Source of the DNA: Brevipalpus yothersi
Lineage: Eukaryota > Arthropoda > Arachnida > Trombidiformes > Tenuipalpidae
Assembly: GCA_003956705.1 (NCBI GenBank)
Contig: QZCP01000838.1
Coordinates: 117,930 to 181,929 of the forward strand
DNA: 64,000 bases
Direction of reading: 5' to 3'
Shown: in pieces, positions 1 to 13,769 of the stretch
How the letters are laid out: each line of letters begins with the position of its first letter
Numbering within the stretch: the first letter of the stretch is position 1
Program-made: the position numbers and the translations under genes
Notes under the pieces: model-generated
Databases searched by the model: none
What the model was told of the DNA's origin: nothing
The model's input: the letters and a program-made list of their open reading frames with translations, nothing else

Positions 1-234
1 CTCAAGTATTTTAATCATGTTTCAGACTTCAGAGTGACCATTTTATAGCCTTTCAACTCCAGTAATTTCATGCTCGCAGTGTATTTTTACTGAAAAATTT
101 TTCAAAAAAAGAGTCTTAAAAATTCAAAGCGAAAAATATCCGATAGCTCAAGGTGAACGTTATCTATGAATTTGAAAAAAATAAGAAATTAAATTAAAAT
201 ATCCATTATTATGATAACCATATTCGATTGAACC

Positions 235-264
235 TCAGCCGATATCCAATTGGATATCGGCTGA
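235..264. repeat. Perfect 30-bp palindrome
   Basis: The two arms meet at AA|TT (249/250) and are exact reverse complements, with half-site CAGCCGATATCCAA plus one further T-A pair. No loop is present, so it would form a cruciform or serve as a symmetric protein-binding site. It is not associated with any gene I can identify. Confidence 0.85.
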
Positions 265-1084
265 CAAAGGCTTTGTAATGAATCAACGTTTCAAATAAAA
301 CAAGCATCTATAATTTCAGCTTGACACCAAATTGTTTTCGAAGGTCGCAGGTCACTCACTACCTGATTTCGAAGACTAACAGCTATCACTGCTTTTAGGA
401 TACGAGTTAAGGCAAAACTTTCATTGACAGCTTCATCTTGTGAAAGGGTACAATTCCTAATATGTTTTCGTCTTCTCTAGCTCTGAGCAAAATTGATATA
501 ATTTTGGGAGCATTTGCTTAGGACTCGATACTTATCAAAGTAACGAGAGTAGAAACTATCCAAGTGGACTTCATTTTCAAATCGATGGTGTAGCATCCAT
601 TGACCCGATCATTTTTCAATTTTATTTGAATAAGAGAATCAAATAATTGAGGCGTTCGAGTTAAGTGGAATTTCAATAATATAATAGAATGAAAAATGCA
701 GCCATGTACGAGTATGCAGCCTGATCTCGAGAGTCTCACAATAAGTGAGTATTTCAACTTTTTTTCTTAATTCACAATTTTTTGTTAATTTTGACCTCTC
801 ACCTCTTTATCCATGATTAATTCAGATATCTGTGAAAATATTTACGGTTATTATCAGTTATCAATGTGAATGGTTCATTGGCCTAGAACATAAGTGAAAG
901 CTTCTTGCTTTGACAAAACCCAGCGATCGATTCCCAACCAATAGCTCAAAAATTTCGAAAGCGAAATTCAATCAGGTACATTCTTCCTACGTTCGATGCG
1001 ATGAATTTGATGATGGAAAAGTGATGAACTGACTAATTAAAATTGAAAAGATTGTAAAAACGTCCAGTTTGTGCATTGGCAAAT

Positions 1085-1087
<3 letters not shown>

Positions 1088-1144
<57 letters not shown>
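1088..1144. repeat. (CT)n microsatellite
   Basis: About 28 uninterrupted CT units on the plus strand, in otherwise non-repetitive sequence. Confidence 0.95.
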
Positions 1145-1145
<1 letters not shown>

Positions 1146-4030
1146 GCCTGATTATTTAGAATGACCCATTGCATTGGCCTAAAAAATACCTCTCAGTTCA
1201 CTGTGTTAACTGGGAAACATAGGGTCATTAAAGAAGATTTTGAAAAGTGTAAGCTTTATCACAAAAATCTTGGGAAATCTCATCAGGTGAGCTAAAAATT
1301 ACCAGTTTACCTTGACTATTCAAAGAGTTTTTACACGTTTGAGATAACTCCATGCAATCGATCCAGTATCATTTCAACTGAGTGTTGATACATTAATTAA
1401 TTCATCGAAACAAGAGATATATAACTTCACTCAACTATTTTCTCATATCTGCATAGGATGGACCTATGAGTATGTTATAAAGTCAGGATTGAATATGGCC
1501 TAGAAGAAAAAAATATGGTAAATATTGATAGCAAAAAGAGAATATCAAAGCATGCAATGAGAAAGGAAATAAGATGCAAGCTATGTGAAGCAAGGAGGAA
1601 AAAAATTTTCTCCACTAGTAGAGGAATCAATCTCATACTTTCCAGCTTTTGCCTTATGCTGCTTATTTCGATCAATTTCTTCTCAAGTTTCGCTATTCTA
1701 CTTTTTCTATCCCCTCTATCCTCAGCATTTTCATCCCTTTCTCATTCACTGGAAAAAAAAGATGTGCTCGATTTGCAAAGCTTATTTGTAAACATATGAT
1801 AAGAGCTGCTCGGTGGATGAATGTTTAATGTCAAAAATTCAGGAACTCCGGATGGTTACAAAGAAGAGGGAAAAAAGGAGAATATTTTTCCCTCTCGATT
1901 AGGTTACTTATCTGACAGACAAGAAATTCTTTCTACCATGCGAGTGGAAGTAATTGAAAATGTCTCAACCGAGAGCGATAGAAAGAGAAGAAGGGGATAC
2001 AAGCGGATGAGAAAATCGTGAGAGTGAATCCAGAAGCTGGAATAATGAAAAATTTTTCTCATGTTTTCCAATGCAAACCCTTTAGTCAAAAAGCTAACAG
2101 TGTGCCTTGAATATAAGTTTGAAAGAAATTCTGTGCTGATGTGGTCAAAAATTTACAAGAAACATTGCTCCAAATAATCCAGAGGCTGAGTAAATTCAAA
2201 ACACTTTTCTTAGCTTTTTATCACTATATTATGTCGGGACCAAATTCTTGGTCCCGGAAATAATGCCTGGATACCTTTCCAGGAAGGCAAAGGAGAATGA
2301 AGAGCGAATTAGATTGAGTAAAACTGCTGAATTGGCAGAAAATCTGAATGCGAAAGGTTAAGATTTCAGATTACTGGGGATGTTTATTTGTATATATACC
2401 TATAGAGATTGTTGGAATTTTTTTCATGTGCGTACGATAGATTCCAATTGGATGATTAAAGATAGGCAGCTGTTTGAGTGTGAAAATCAGTTGATTATCA
2501 GAATCCCAGAATGTTAGTGATGAGATGGTAGAATTTATTGAGCTACTTATCAGTGAGTTTCTGGGTTCATTTTCTTCCACAGCATATAGCCGGCGGCTAG
2601 TATCTCAAGTTCTGGATGGATCAAGCAATTGGGTTCGACTGGAAGATTGGAGTAAACTGGAATGAGCATAAAGTAGTAGTAGTTGCAGTAATAGGAGAAG
2701 TGATGAAAGAGTACGGAAACATTGTCGATATGATTTCCTTCGACTATTGGAAACCTCATGGGCATTAGGGAATATATTCACTAGCTTCAGGAAGAAGAAC
2801 TTTCAGAGGATTCTTTCGAAGAAGAACAGGAAGAAACGGAAAAGAAAAGAGAGGAGCAGAGAGAGATACAGAGGAAGAAGAAGTCTTCATCGAAATTGAA
2901 TTTTGGGAAAAACATGACAAGTTGAGTCAACGAGAAATGTTGCATCATTCAGACAAAAATTTCCAGAAACATGGACAGCATAGAACAATATTATTCAAGT
3001 CTCATGAATGTTTCAATAGATGACTTGAGATTCAGTTATATAAACTCGAGTGAATTCAAAAGCATCCACAATTTATTCTTGATCAGTCACTCATTGGACT
3101 ATAAATAAATCTTCATTGGTGTACAAGAGCTAAGATAAAATAGCAATTATATTTCCAGAACGATTTCAAAATTCATGTCAAATTTTGTCATCAATTCAAA
3201 TTGAGTGACCATATCATCCATGAATGTCTGTCTGAACTTTGATTCTGACAGAGTGAGAATGGTGATACGATTCTTTTCCCATACTTTTGAACATAATAAT
3301 GACCACCACAATTTTCATGATCATTCTATTTCATGGATATTAGAGATGGTGAAGAGAGCTTATGGCACCAGTTTGCCTGACTGCTTGTCATGCACACATA
3401 CATTCTGATATGTTAGTGGATAGATGTATTTTGGTGGATTAAATCGAGCTTATATAATAGACACATTCAATAGGACATGCCAAAAAATGCTATGCTCATA
3501 CAAGGAACTCAAAATTTGGGTTCATTCTTGCATACACAAATACGATATACATTTTTGAATGCTCAAATTTTCTGTCAGACTGGAAGTAATGGACAATAAT
3601 CGAAGTCTGCAAGGCTGCTGCTAATAGTCTGACAGAGAATACAAGCCAATCATTTCAATATGATTTGACCGATTCTTTTCAATCCAAATAAAGATTAAAG
3701 GTTCAAAGTGAAATTGAGTGAAAAATTTTTTCCATCAAATCAATGTGCACAAAGTGTAGTCAAATGTGACTACGCTATTGGAATTCACTTATATTCAAAA
3801 GTCAATTCATTTGTATCATTTCCATGGAAAATCGAGAAAGTAACTTGATCCAAGAATGATGACAAGAGATGATAATATTTTTCCAAGTGTGTAAGCATGT
3901 CAAAATCAGCATCCCAGAGGAGATGCGTTGGTGGTGGCTGATGTGGATGCCATAATTGATGACACATTTTGGGTGATGATGTTGATGGATGTTAATCAAA
4001 AAATGAACAGTTTCCTCAGAAAAATGAATA

Positions 4031-4032
<2 letters not shown>

Positions 4033-4096
<64 letters not shown>
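4033..4096. repeat. (GA)n microsatellite
   Basis: About 32 GA units on the plus strand. The Arg-Glu and Leu-Ser repeat peptides that can be read through it are artefacts of the dinucleotide repeat. Confidence 0.95.
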
Positions 4097-4098
<2 letters not shown>

Positions 4099-6979
4099 CA
4101 AAATAAGAGGTGGCAAGTGTTGAGGGTTCATATTTTCCAAAGATTTCCATAATATTATAAAAAGGATGTACATGAAAAGTGTCTCTGACGGGTGAATGTT
4201 TGGTAATAACGTGTCAAGTAAGCGGTTTTTGCTCGCCTCATTGATGAGGTGTATGTGTGAGATGCTGGATCAATGAAAACGATGTGTGATGTGATGTGAT
4301 GCAGGAGAGGAAGAGAGAGGAGCAAGAGAAGATGCAATTCGAGATGAGGAAGAAGAAAGAGAGAGATTGTAGATGTAGATGAGGTGAATTGAGATTCTTT
4401 TTCTTTTCTCTCTTCTAAAGTGATTTAAATGAAGGTTAAAGTAAGATGAATGTAAAGTGGAACAAGTGGTAATAAGAAAAGAGTCAAAATGAAGACAATT
4501 TTCAATTTTCTTGTCACCTAGGAAGAGTGAATAAGAGTGTGTTGAATAAATCCATCTACATACACACATACACACAGGAAGAGTATTCAGTTAATTGTGA
4601 TTCAATGGAGTTAGAGTTAAATGGCTTTGTAAATTATTGCATCCAAGTAAAGGTTGAGTTGTGAAAATGAGTTGAGAATGAAGTGAATGTAGAAGTGATG
4701 AAAGGATTGAAGGAAAAAGAGAGAAAGAGAGAAAGTTATGAGAAAGCAAAAGTTAAGGAACACGACTAGATGCATGTATTGGTGATTTAAAAGAATTTGA
4801 GACTAATTTGCATCTCTCTCGACTAAGGAATTTGACTTTCAAATAATCATCAGTCAAATAGCTAAGGCTTCGAATAGAATTTGTTCAATAAGAGTGGCAA
4901 AAAGGCTTGCTAATTTCAATGGAACTTCTGATGTAGTTTCCACCATTCTTGATGGAAAATATTTTCCACCAAGAGGGGATGTTTGAATTGATGCTTGATG
5001 AAACTTTAAGCTCACAAAATTTCTGGAAACTGTTCTCGAAGTGTTTCTCGAGTGAAAAAAGAATTACAGCCCTTCATGCAGGAAGCCTTTCGATGAGCAA
5101 GATGAAATTAATTTGATTAAGCATGAATGAGTATACAAAATTTTGTTTTCTCATGAATCTTGCTGTATGGTTGTGTGGAAGTATGCCCCTAGATCCAATC
5201 ATTTGCTCCAATTTTGGATCTAGCTGATATATGGTTGAAAATATTTCACCAGATAGCTTGATGAGAGACTCATCGATGCTTAACCAGTGTTTCCCATGTA
5301 ATTTGGTCAGTCGATAGAATGCGAAAGAGATAGATAGAGTGAATGAATCAGTCATCATCATGGTCTATCGAGATATAGTATGAATAATAATCATAGCAAT
5401 AATGATAATGATGGCTAGTTTCACGCTTATTTCGATTTTTATGCTCCCATGAAAAGAAAAGGGCTCATGGAATCTTTCACTGAATAGCTCAATGATGATA
5501 CTTCTCAATCATCATCAACATAATTTTATCCGACCTGATAACATAGTTACCATTTCTGAGATGAGCATATGAATGAATGGAAAAATGTGGAAGAGAAAGA
5601 GAGAGGCAGAGGAAGATAATTAATCAGATGAATAAACATTCATCATAATTATGGATAGTGTTAGGAGCATGAAAAGATGCTCTAAATGAAAGAGAACTGC
5701 CAGATAGATGAAAATAGTGAGATTGAGAGTTTTTTTCATGGAAAAAGAAGAGCAAAAAAAAGAAGAAGAGACACCACGTAGAGGATATAATGAATACTAG
5801 AGTGCTAATTAACCGAATCTTCTTCCGCTCAATACATATTGAGAAACTTGCTTGCATGAGTGGAGAAAATAGGTTAGAGTTCAGCTAATGCAATTGATTT
5901 TGAATTATTTTTTACAAACCACCAATGCTAATAATTGAGTACAGATTTTGTGACGAGTGGTTAATGAATTTTTTTTCTCGATCAAATCTTTGCTATTGTT
6001 CACGTGTTATGGGGGGAAAAGGGGTAAAACATTCGAAAACTTACCCTAGGCCGATGTCGTTCTGATGATATCGAATTTTTTTCCATACTGATAGGCTAAC
6101 TTGTCCAATTTAATGTGAAACTTTTCACAGATTATCCATCCACTATGATGATTGGAGAAGAATAAGTTCAGTGACACACACAACAACGGTGATAGTGACG
6201 ATGATGATGACAATGTTATGATGATAGTGTTGATAATGAGATAAGGCACGAGTTTTATTATGTTCCCGGGTATATGATAATAATGGAACAATATACAACA
6301 CTATTCAGGATACACACACGAGAGGAAAACTTATCGATATTCCGCATGTTTTTTGGACCATACATAGACACACACATTCACACTTCACACAGACAGCTTA
6401 GAATTCTCGCTATCGAATGTTCGCAAGTTCTAATAGCATCAACTGAATTGATATTCGCTTCATTCACTTTCTCTCTCTCACTCTTTCATCTTAGAACTCC
6501 CTCGAACTCACTTACTCTCTCTCTCTCTTTCTCTCTCCCTCTTTCTTTCTCTCTCTTTCACCTCCTCCGTGTGTACATGGTTAGAACTCGATATCGAGCC
6601 TCGAACTTTTCACATCAAAATATTCTACAGGTCCAAGTAGTGACATCTTGATAGAGATGATTCAAGCTGCGAGGCGCGAATAGAACTCGAATTTTGATGC
6701 TCATGAGCAATCCAATATCATGTTGGGCGATCAAAGTTCTAAGTTCATGAGTTCGAATTGCATAAGTTCCATCAGATGCCGCAACTTTTATCATAAAATA
6801 TTTCCTCTATAAAAAAGGAATATAATGAATACTAGGCTCATGAGGAGCAAGCACGAGCAAGTTAAAGGGTAAGCTTGAGAGAGATTTAGAAAGAGAGAGA
6901 AAGACATTGGGAGAGCCTGAGAGAGTTTGTTTTTCGATTCCATTCAAAATCTATAGCTCGATTCGATACCATCATCGTC

Positions 6980-8695
6980 ATGATTTATAATGGTGAGAAT
7001 AGTTCGATATCATTGGGAATGAAAAGTTCTGACACTGGTGTTGATTTCAAACAGATGAGCATATCAAGTGTCAATTTCGAAAATAATACTCAACCATCGA
7101 CATTGAAACTAACTTCCGGTCAGTTTCCTTGTTCACTTTCTGAATCATCATCTGCATCTTCATCTTCATCATTTTCTCCAGTACAATCATCATTCACCTC
7201 ATCATCGACAGTATTTTCTCAGCCTAGCTCATCTTCCAGTTCACATCAATCATCATATTGGTGTCCCAATTTAGCATGTCCATCTCGATCTCAAATAGAT
7301 GTTCACCGAGGACAAATGATAAAACTTTGTGTTAAAGTCCAAGTACCAGTTCAGGATCATCCGAATGTAAGTGATTTTTGAGCGCAGAATATCAGTTCAG
7401 AAGTTCAATGCAAGAATCAAACTAATCAAATTGATTATTCGTCGAATGTGTAGTTTAATTTTGTTGGTAAACTTCTTGGACCAAAAGGAAACTCTTTAAA
7501 GTGGCTTCAAGAAGTAACTCAAACGAAAATGGCCATTCTTGGTAGAGGATCAGTTAGAGACAGTCAAAAGGTGAGCTGAGAACTTTAAATTCTCTCATTT
7601 AAATAGAACAATTATTTGGCTGGGCGACTTGATGCTCAATGGCTCAAAAGTTTTGAATATATAATGTATTTCTCTTGAAAGTATATGAGCTTAATGGGTA
7701 TAGTGAGACATATTTGGCGAGCCTAATTTAATCACAGGAGAGATTATTGAAAATATAATTCGGTAAAATGTGGAAAGTTCAGTCAAAATATCTTACCCTG
7801 CTCTGTTTGAATTCATGAGAGTATGAAAATTATTGCCTGACCGTGATTGCATGAATTTATATGAGTGATTGGTCTAGCATTCAGTCACTAATGTTGGAAT
7901 CAAATAATATGATAAGTTAAGTGCCCAAAACATGTGTTATTCATCTACTGTGTGGGAATATCCAATTGAATACATGGAAAAGTTTTCAAAAGTTATCTCT
8001 CTCAAATGTTAGGAGGATGAATTTCGAAAATCTGGTGACATTCGATATGCTCATTTAAATGAGCCACTACATGTTGAAATAATGGTCTATGCTACAGCTG
8101 CTGATGCCTATACGAGAATTGGACACGCTTTACACCAAGTAAAACGTTTCTTGGTTCCTGTGAGTTTTAAGCACATCTATCAAAGATGGCTTTTACTAGA
8201 ATCATCTTCATGAATTAAAATCATCTCACAGCAAAACAATCACTTTGAATATCATTACAGGATTATTATGATGATATAAGAAAGCAACAATTGAGTGAGT
8301 TAGGGATACTTAACACTGGTAATAACAGTGGATCACGAAATCATGTGAAATCAACTGGACCATCACCGAGATTGAATATGGAACCAGATAAGGGTCAATC
8401 ATCGCCAGTGTGTCAGGCAATCAATGATATTCCATCAAATGGATACTTGACCATGGGTCGCCATCGATGTATGGCGGCTAGTGTACCAAGTGGGTCAAGT
8501 TTTTCACATCATCATTGTTTCATGAACACACTTCCGGTATCAGGTGCCGATGGATCATCTTCATTTCCAACACCCAGTCGAGATCCACATCACGATTGTA
8601 CTGCCAACATGGTTTGCTGTCCACATTTTTCAGGTACTAGTGATGAAGGTAAGTGTGATAGATGTTGCATGTCAAATCATAAGATCAAGGGTTAG
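6980..8695 (+). CDS. KHDRBS/Sam68-like (STAR family) KH-domain RNA-binding protein
   Basis: Four phase-0 exons give a 361-aa protein: 6980-7366, 7454-7570, 8013-8159 and 8261-8695, each with GT-AG introns. Residues 1-115 are Ser-rich and low complexity. From about 118 the protein matches the STAR class: VQVPVQDHP, then FNFVGKLLGPKG with the GxxG loop (GPKG), GRGSVRDSQK, RYAHLNEPLHVEI and a QUA2-like tail ending FLVPDYYDDIRKQQLSEL. STAR proteins bind UA-rich RNA in the nucleus and control splicing and mRNA fate; that role is taken from the family. I do not see a QUA1 dimerisation helix before the KH domain. The tail after 8330 is Ser/His-rich. A strong AAG|GTAAGT at 8649 inside the last exon means the true 3' end may be spliced to a distant exon. 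The start is the first ATG of the frame. Confidence 0.85.
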
Positions 8696-10258
8696 AATGA
8701 CAAATTACTTGGCATCAAGTTGAGTGCGAATAACATTGTCTACCTGTTGTTGGAATTATTTTATTCAGGATAATTGTTATACATGATAGCTTTTAGCTTG
8801 TAGCATTCTAAAACATCAAGCCTACTCGGTTCAGTACCTTGGATAAGTGACCTGATCGTTTTATCCTACATTGGATAATGAGTAATCTGCTTAACAATGG
8901 AAGGTGGATGGAATATCCAGAGAATATTCTATTATGCATTAATAGGTACCTGAGAGATTTTACCCTTTTAAGCCTCAAAAACCATCATTTCTCTCAAGTC
9001 TTACCATTGTAGCCACAATAGTGAGGATAACCTCTTATAGTTGTACTGAATCGATCAAATCAAGGTAATCGATCAGTCGATATATTCAGAATTTCATCGA
9101 TCTTTTGGTAAAAGTTCTATTTTGTAGGAGACTGGGAAAAAGTAGAAAAACTCAATACCTAGGAATTCAAGAAAGTATTGGATACTGGATAAATAGAGCA
9201 TCATCTTGGATATGTCATATATTTATATTTATATAAGTTTCTTGGTGGGATGGTGAGGAAAGGATTTTCTTTATTTCCTGATATCTTGTACATATATACC
9301 GGATATTTGATGCGTTTCAATATAATACCGCTCAATATGTGTGGGATCAGATATAGATATATCTCTGAACTTATGTATATTTTCTTGTGTTCGTATGTCT
9401 CAAAGAAGAAAAAGAAGGAGAGAGAGAAAGTTCTTGATGCATTCAATTTGCAGCAAAACAAATAGTAACAGGCCCACTTTTTCTTTTTTTTGGACGAATT
9501 CTTCATGGTTCATGGTGATAATAATCGTTATATACTGGCAGATGACCTCTTTCTATCGAATTTTCAGCTAGTTTTCTAGGGTTCTCATCACTTTGATCAT
9601 TTTCCATCGCTTTGTTAACACTTTTATTCACCTAATAACTTGAAGCTCAAATTTTCCACAAGAACACATATGTATTCTTATCTGACCAGACCAGATTCTT
9701 TCCAAAGACTTGGTTGGAAGCTAGATTAATGAGGCAAATTTGAAAAATGTTCAGTATTGATGCTCAGCCACTCAACACTAACTGCTAAGTTGGATGATTC
9801 GATTTTTCAATCATCAAATCTTAGGTGATCGATAATTCACTTTACACTATTTTCTTCAAGATTTTCCATAAAAGATGGACAATGTACACTCAACTATTTT
9901 GGAAGACGTAAATTTGTTTCGCTTTCTCTCCTATCTGAAAGCCAATTTTTAGCTCAAAAAACCTTACACACATACATTCATCTATGATAGCCATTGTTAT
10001 TCCATCATACGTCAAAAAAGCCTTGATGTTCTTCTTCACAAATGAGAGTCATGCTATAGTATTTCTTCATAGTGAAGATAGAATGACTGTTACTATTGAA
10101 GGAAATTGATAGTTTGCAGGAAAGAGAGAGAAGAAAAAATCGTTACTCTTCCTCTTTGAGTTCATGAAGTTTCTATCTTAGGTTTTTTTTCTCTCTCTCT
10201 CTTCTAGTTTAATGTAATGAAAAGTCCATTAAAACAGAGATCTAGAGCGATCTGAGAG

Positions 10259-10320
<62 letters not shown>

Positions 10321-13300
10321 TTGAATTAACTTGTGAGCTCAGCCACTTTGAAGGAATACTGGGTAGAGGAATACAAGTCAGACAGATTGTATGTTTCAAA
10401 CTTTTCATGTTCGATGGTTTCCTTACACATGTTGTTAGTGTCTCAGATCATCACTGTGAAATGATGGATAAAGAATAGGGATGTGTATATTGGAAAATAT
10501 ATATATATCGAAAATCTACACTAGCTTTGTAGAGTGAAATGAAAGTGGATCAAATGTGCGCATCAGTCCATGACATGCGGTAATCATAACTGGCTACAGA
10601 ATGCAAAACTATCATCATGTACATACACCAGGAAAAGAATAGTGGATAGAGTTTGATATTTTTAGAAGAAAGTATATCTCTCGTGTGAACTTCTAAAGTA
10701 ATCGAAATGGGATTCATTCTCTGTTCTATCTCACCATTGTTGGGTGAGGCATGAAAAAAGGCTAAAGCAATAGAGTAACACTTCCTATTTCACTTGTTTT
10801 CAGGTTATCTTGAGTGAGTAGTGAAAAAAAATCAAGATAGTTTAGAGGAGGGTTTGTCTGAGGGAGAGAGAAAGGAAAGGTTAAAAAGGTACACTAAATC
10901 ATTGGAATTTTTTCGTGAAATACTTTCAATCACAAGAAAGTGGGTTGAGAAAGTGAAACTGGTCCCCTCTCGAAAGACATATACTGATAGATATGTGAGA
11001 CATATACTAACTCAAGATCAGGTATTGAATCCTAATTTTGTGATTCATGTGGATGAAATTCAGATAGCATGTCGCATAGGGAATATTTGACATCTTAGAA
11101 ATTCCAAGTGAATTGAAAAAATGGGTGAGTCATCATGTCGTCATTTTGAAGATTGAAAGTTTCCTAGTTATTGCCACATTTCTCTATTATATGTGTTAAG
11201 GAAGTAAGAAATACCGAGAAGGAATAAGGAATGAGGGATAAGGATGCAGAGAACATCAAGCTCTGAATTCTCTAATTATTGTCCATAAGAATGGCTTCGA
11301 TGCATTGGGAATATATTCATCAATATACCAAATGTACCTGCTTACGTATGAGTTATCAAGATTTTTCTGTTCAAATCGATGCCTGAATCGATTTTACATT
11401 TCATCATAACATATTCGATCTATCTCGATGTGTATAATCAATGAAGTGAGCTATTAGTTAAGATGAACTTCTTTAGTCAATATTCAACTCTGAGTAACAG
11501 ATATAGGATCCGAAAAAATCGATACAAATGCCAATCAAGACTCATGTACACAATTAAGCATTATATTGCCTAATGAAATTCGTATTTGTGAACGAAGCTA
11601 ATCTCCTTTACATGGATTCCTTTCATTATGATTGTCTTGACCATTCACACAATGTCCACCACCACTTTGTATCGATTCTGGTCTAACCGAAACTTGATCT
11701 AATCAAGAGTAATCAGCAGTTGTCAAGACAACATTTTCTTCCAAGGCGAACACAAAATTCATGTTAACCAAAAGTGGAATATTGGCCATCATTCAAGTGG
11801 TGGACTGTGAGCAAAAAGTATGACAAGCGATAAAAAATCTTCTATCTTTCTCTGGTTTATGCCATTATCATCACCTATCATTTTAGGGATAGCCTATGGG
11901 CTGGTCAGCAGATTTTTTTTTCTCCTCTATCCTGGACAAGCTGCCATGATAGATGAGAATGAATAGAGTATCATGGACACCAGATCAGATCCACTCTCCA
12001 CACAGCCATAGGGCTCAAGATTGATTATTTTTTTCTGTCCCATTATAGTAATTCTCTCCCTACTTTGATGAGCTAAGATTAATCAGCATCTCATGTAATA
12101 TGATTATTCACACTCAGCGGATAGTATTACACAAATACCACTAGTGATATTGGGATTGGATTTGCGTTCGCCTTTAGGTCTAACATATTGTTCTAGAATT
12201 GCATACAGACGAGTGTGTTGAGGGTTCATGGTAAACCTTAACTCCTCAATCCTAAAGAGCTTAAAAATTAACGTGAAAATGGCCGTCAATCCAGTTGATC
12301 TAGTTTGTTAAAGCTTTCAACTTTCTAATGAATGATGTGAGTTCGCTTCCAAGCGTGGGCAAACTAATTTGAGCATATGTTTTTTCAATAGAAGGATAAA
12401 TTGTGGAAATCATATTGTGCACATAGAATCTTGCATGGAAAAATAGCCTCAACCTCTTGTCTACTTCCTAGCATATTATCAATTGTAACTATAATATACC
12501 GCTACTATTGACTGGAACTTTGAAAATGCGAAATTGGAACTGATATCACGGATATTATCGACTTGAATCGATTATTGAGCGTCGTTGCTCTGGTTTCACA
12601 ATGTTTTGATGAATTATTCAAACTCAGTAGTCAACATTAGGATCTTAACTTGACTTTCGATTTATCAAGAAGCTTCAATGATGTCATATTGAATTCTTGT
12701 CCTATGAAACCAAAAATTTTCCTTGATCTTTAAGAGTTGAACATGATCGACAAAGAGAATAGAACTGGAAAAATCATCATCACACCTTCTCTTTCCTTCG
12801 TCACATACATGAGACCCTGTCTTCACATGAGATTTCATGCTTATTTTTTATTGCTAATGGACTGATTTGGATGAAAAAAATAACAATCAAACAAATACTT
12901 GTGAGAAATATTTGCAAAATTTTTCAACTTTTCAAGAAAATCAATCGATCTTCTTGTCCTCCAAGGGAGGATGAAGTTTTGAACCTAGATGAAAATAATT
13001 TCTTGGGCACACAACTTACAACCAATCTGGCTAAACATGAAGCAACCAATAATCTTCTTCCATGTACTCTACTTAACCCCTTCTTTTGTTCAATTCTTAT
13101 CATGAAACCTGAATTAAGATAAGCGATTTGCAGGGAACTGCTTGAATGGACCATGTACAATCGTTTCAGTTCACTGGGCTTCCATGGTCAACCCCAGCAT
13201 CCTTATTCTTTTCTTCGATTCTCTCCCTCTCCCAATCTAAATGAAAGCTTTCACCATTTCCTAATTCGATTCTGATTCTAATCACGTCCACTTTGCTGCC

Positions 13301-13769
13301 ATCGCTTACCTCTGTACAGTGTATGTGAGTGTGTATACCTGTGGAGAGAGAAAGAATAGAATAGACGAGAATGAGAATAGAAAATAGTGATGAGAGTGGA
13401 GACATTCACCTGAATCAATGGTCACTTAGACAGCGGTCAGCATGAGATTGTCCATTATGAAGTCTATGGAAATGGAAGGAAAATGATAATTATCTGCTGG
13501 TAGACAGAGTGAGTCAAGTGTAGACTATTGTCTTTATGATTATCTTGATTACCATTTTGTATCATTAGAGTGGCCATCATCAAAGTGGAGCGAAAAATTA
13601 GTCTCCACACTGTTGTGCGTGTGAAATTATGAACAGATTCTCACAACTGTCACATTCTGATATTGTTCTTGGGTGATCAATGTTTTTCTCATTTCTTTTA
13701 CATTCCAGATAAAGATTCTTGGATTCGTTCGAAGCCCGGCAAAATGGTTACCAAAATTCACAATCAAAA
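8696..13769. other. No gene recognised between KH gene and repeat zone
   Basis: Short open frames here lack ATG starts, conserved motifs or matching splice sites. The region holds a (GA)n tract at 10260-10318. The 3' part of the KH gene could reach into it if the donor at 8649 is used. Confidence 0.4.
10260..10318. repeat. (GA)n microsatellite
   Basis: About 29 GA units on the plus strand, ending in GAAAG. Confidence 0.95.

Larger units (their letters stand above)
1..6979. other. No gene recognised; low-complexity upstream region
   Basis: No open frame here has convincing protein composition, splice signals or a recognisable domain. The stretch holds a long (CT)n and a long (GA)n tract, a perfect palindrome at 235-264 and hairpin-like sequences near 2234-2290. 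The CT-rich part from about 6470 to 6560 and the purine-rich part at 6860-6910 lie just upstream of the KH-protein start and could be its 5' UTR or promoter. No transcript signal proves this. Confidence 0.4.

Noticed and set aside
10821..11090. 89-codon open frame with basic, helical composition
   Set aside because: It starts at GTG with no ATG, has no motif and no convincing link to the KH gene upstream.
12104..12289. 61-codon minus-strand frame
   Set aside because: Short, without splice partners or recognisable similarity.
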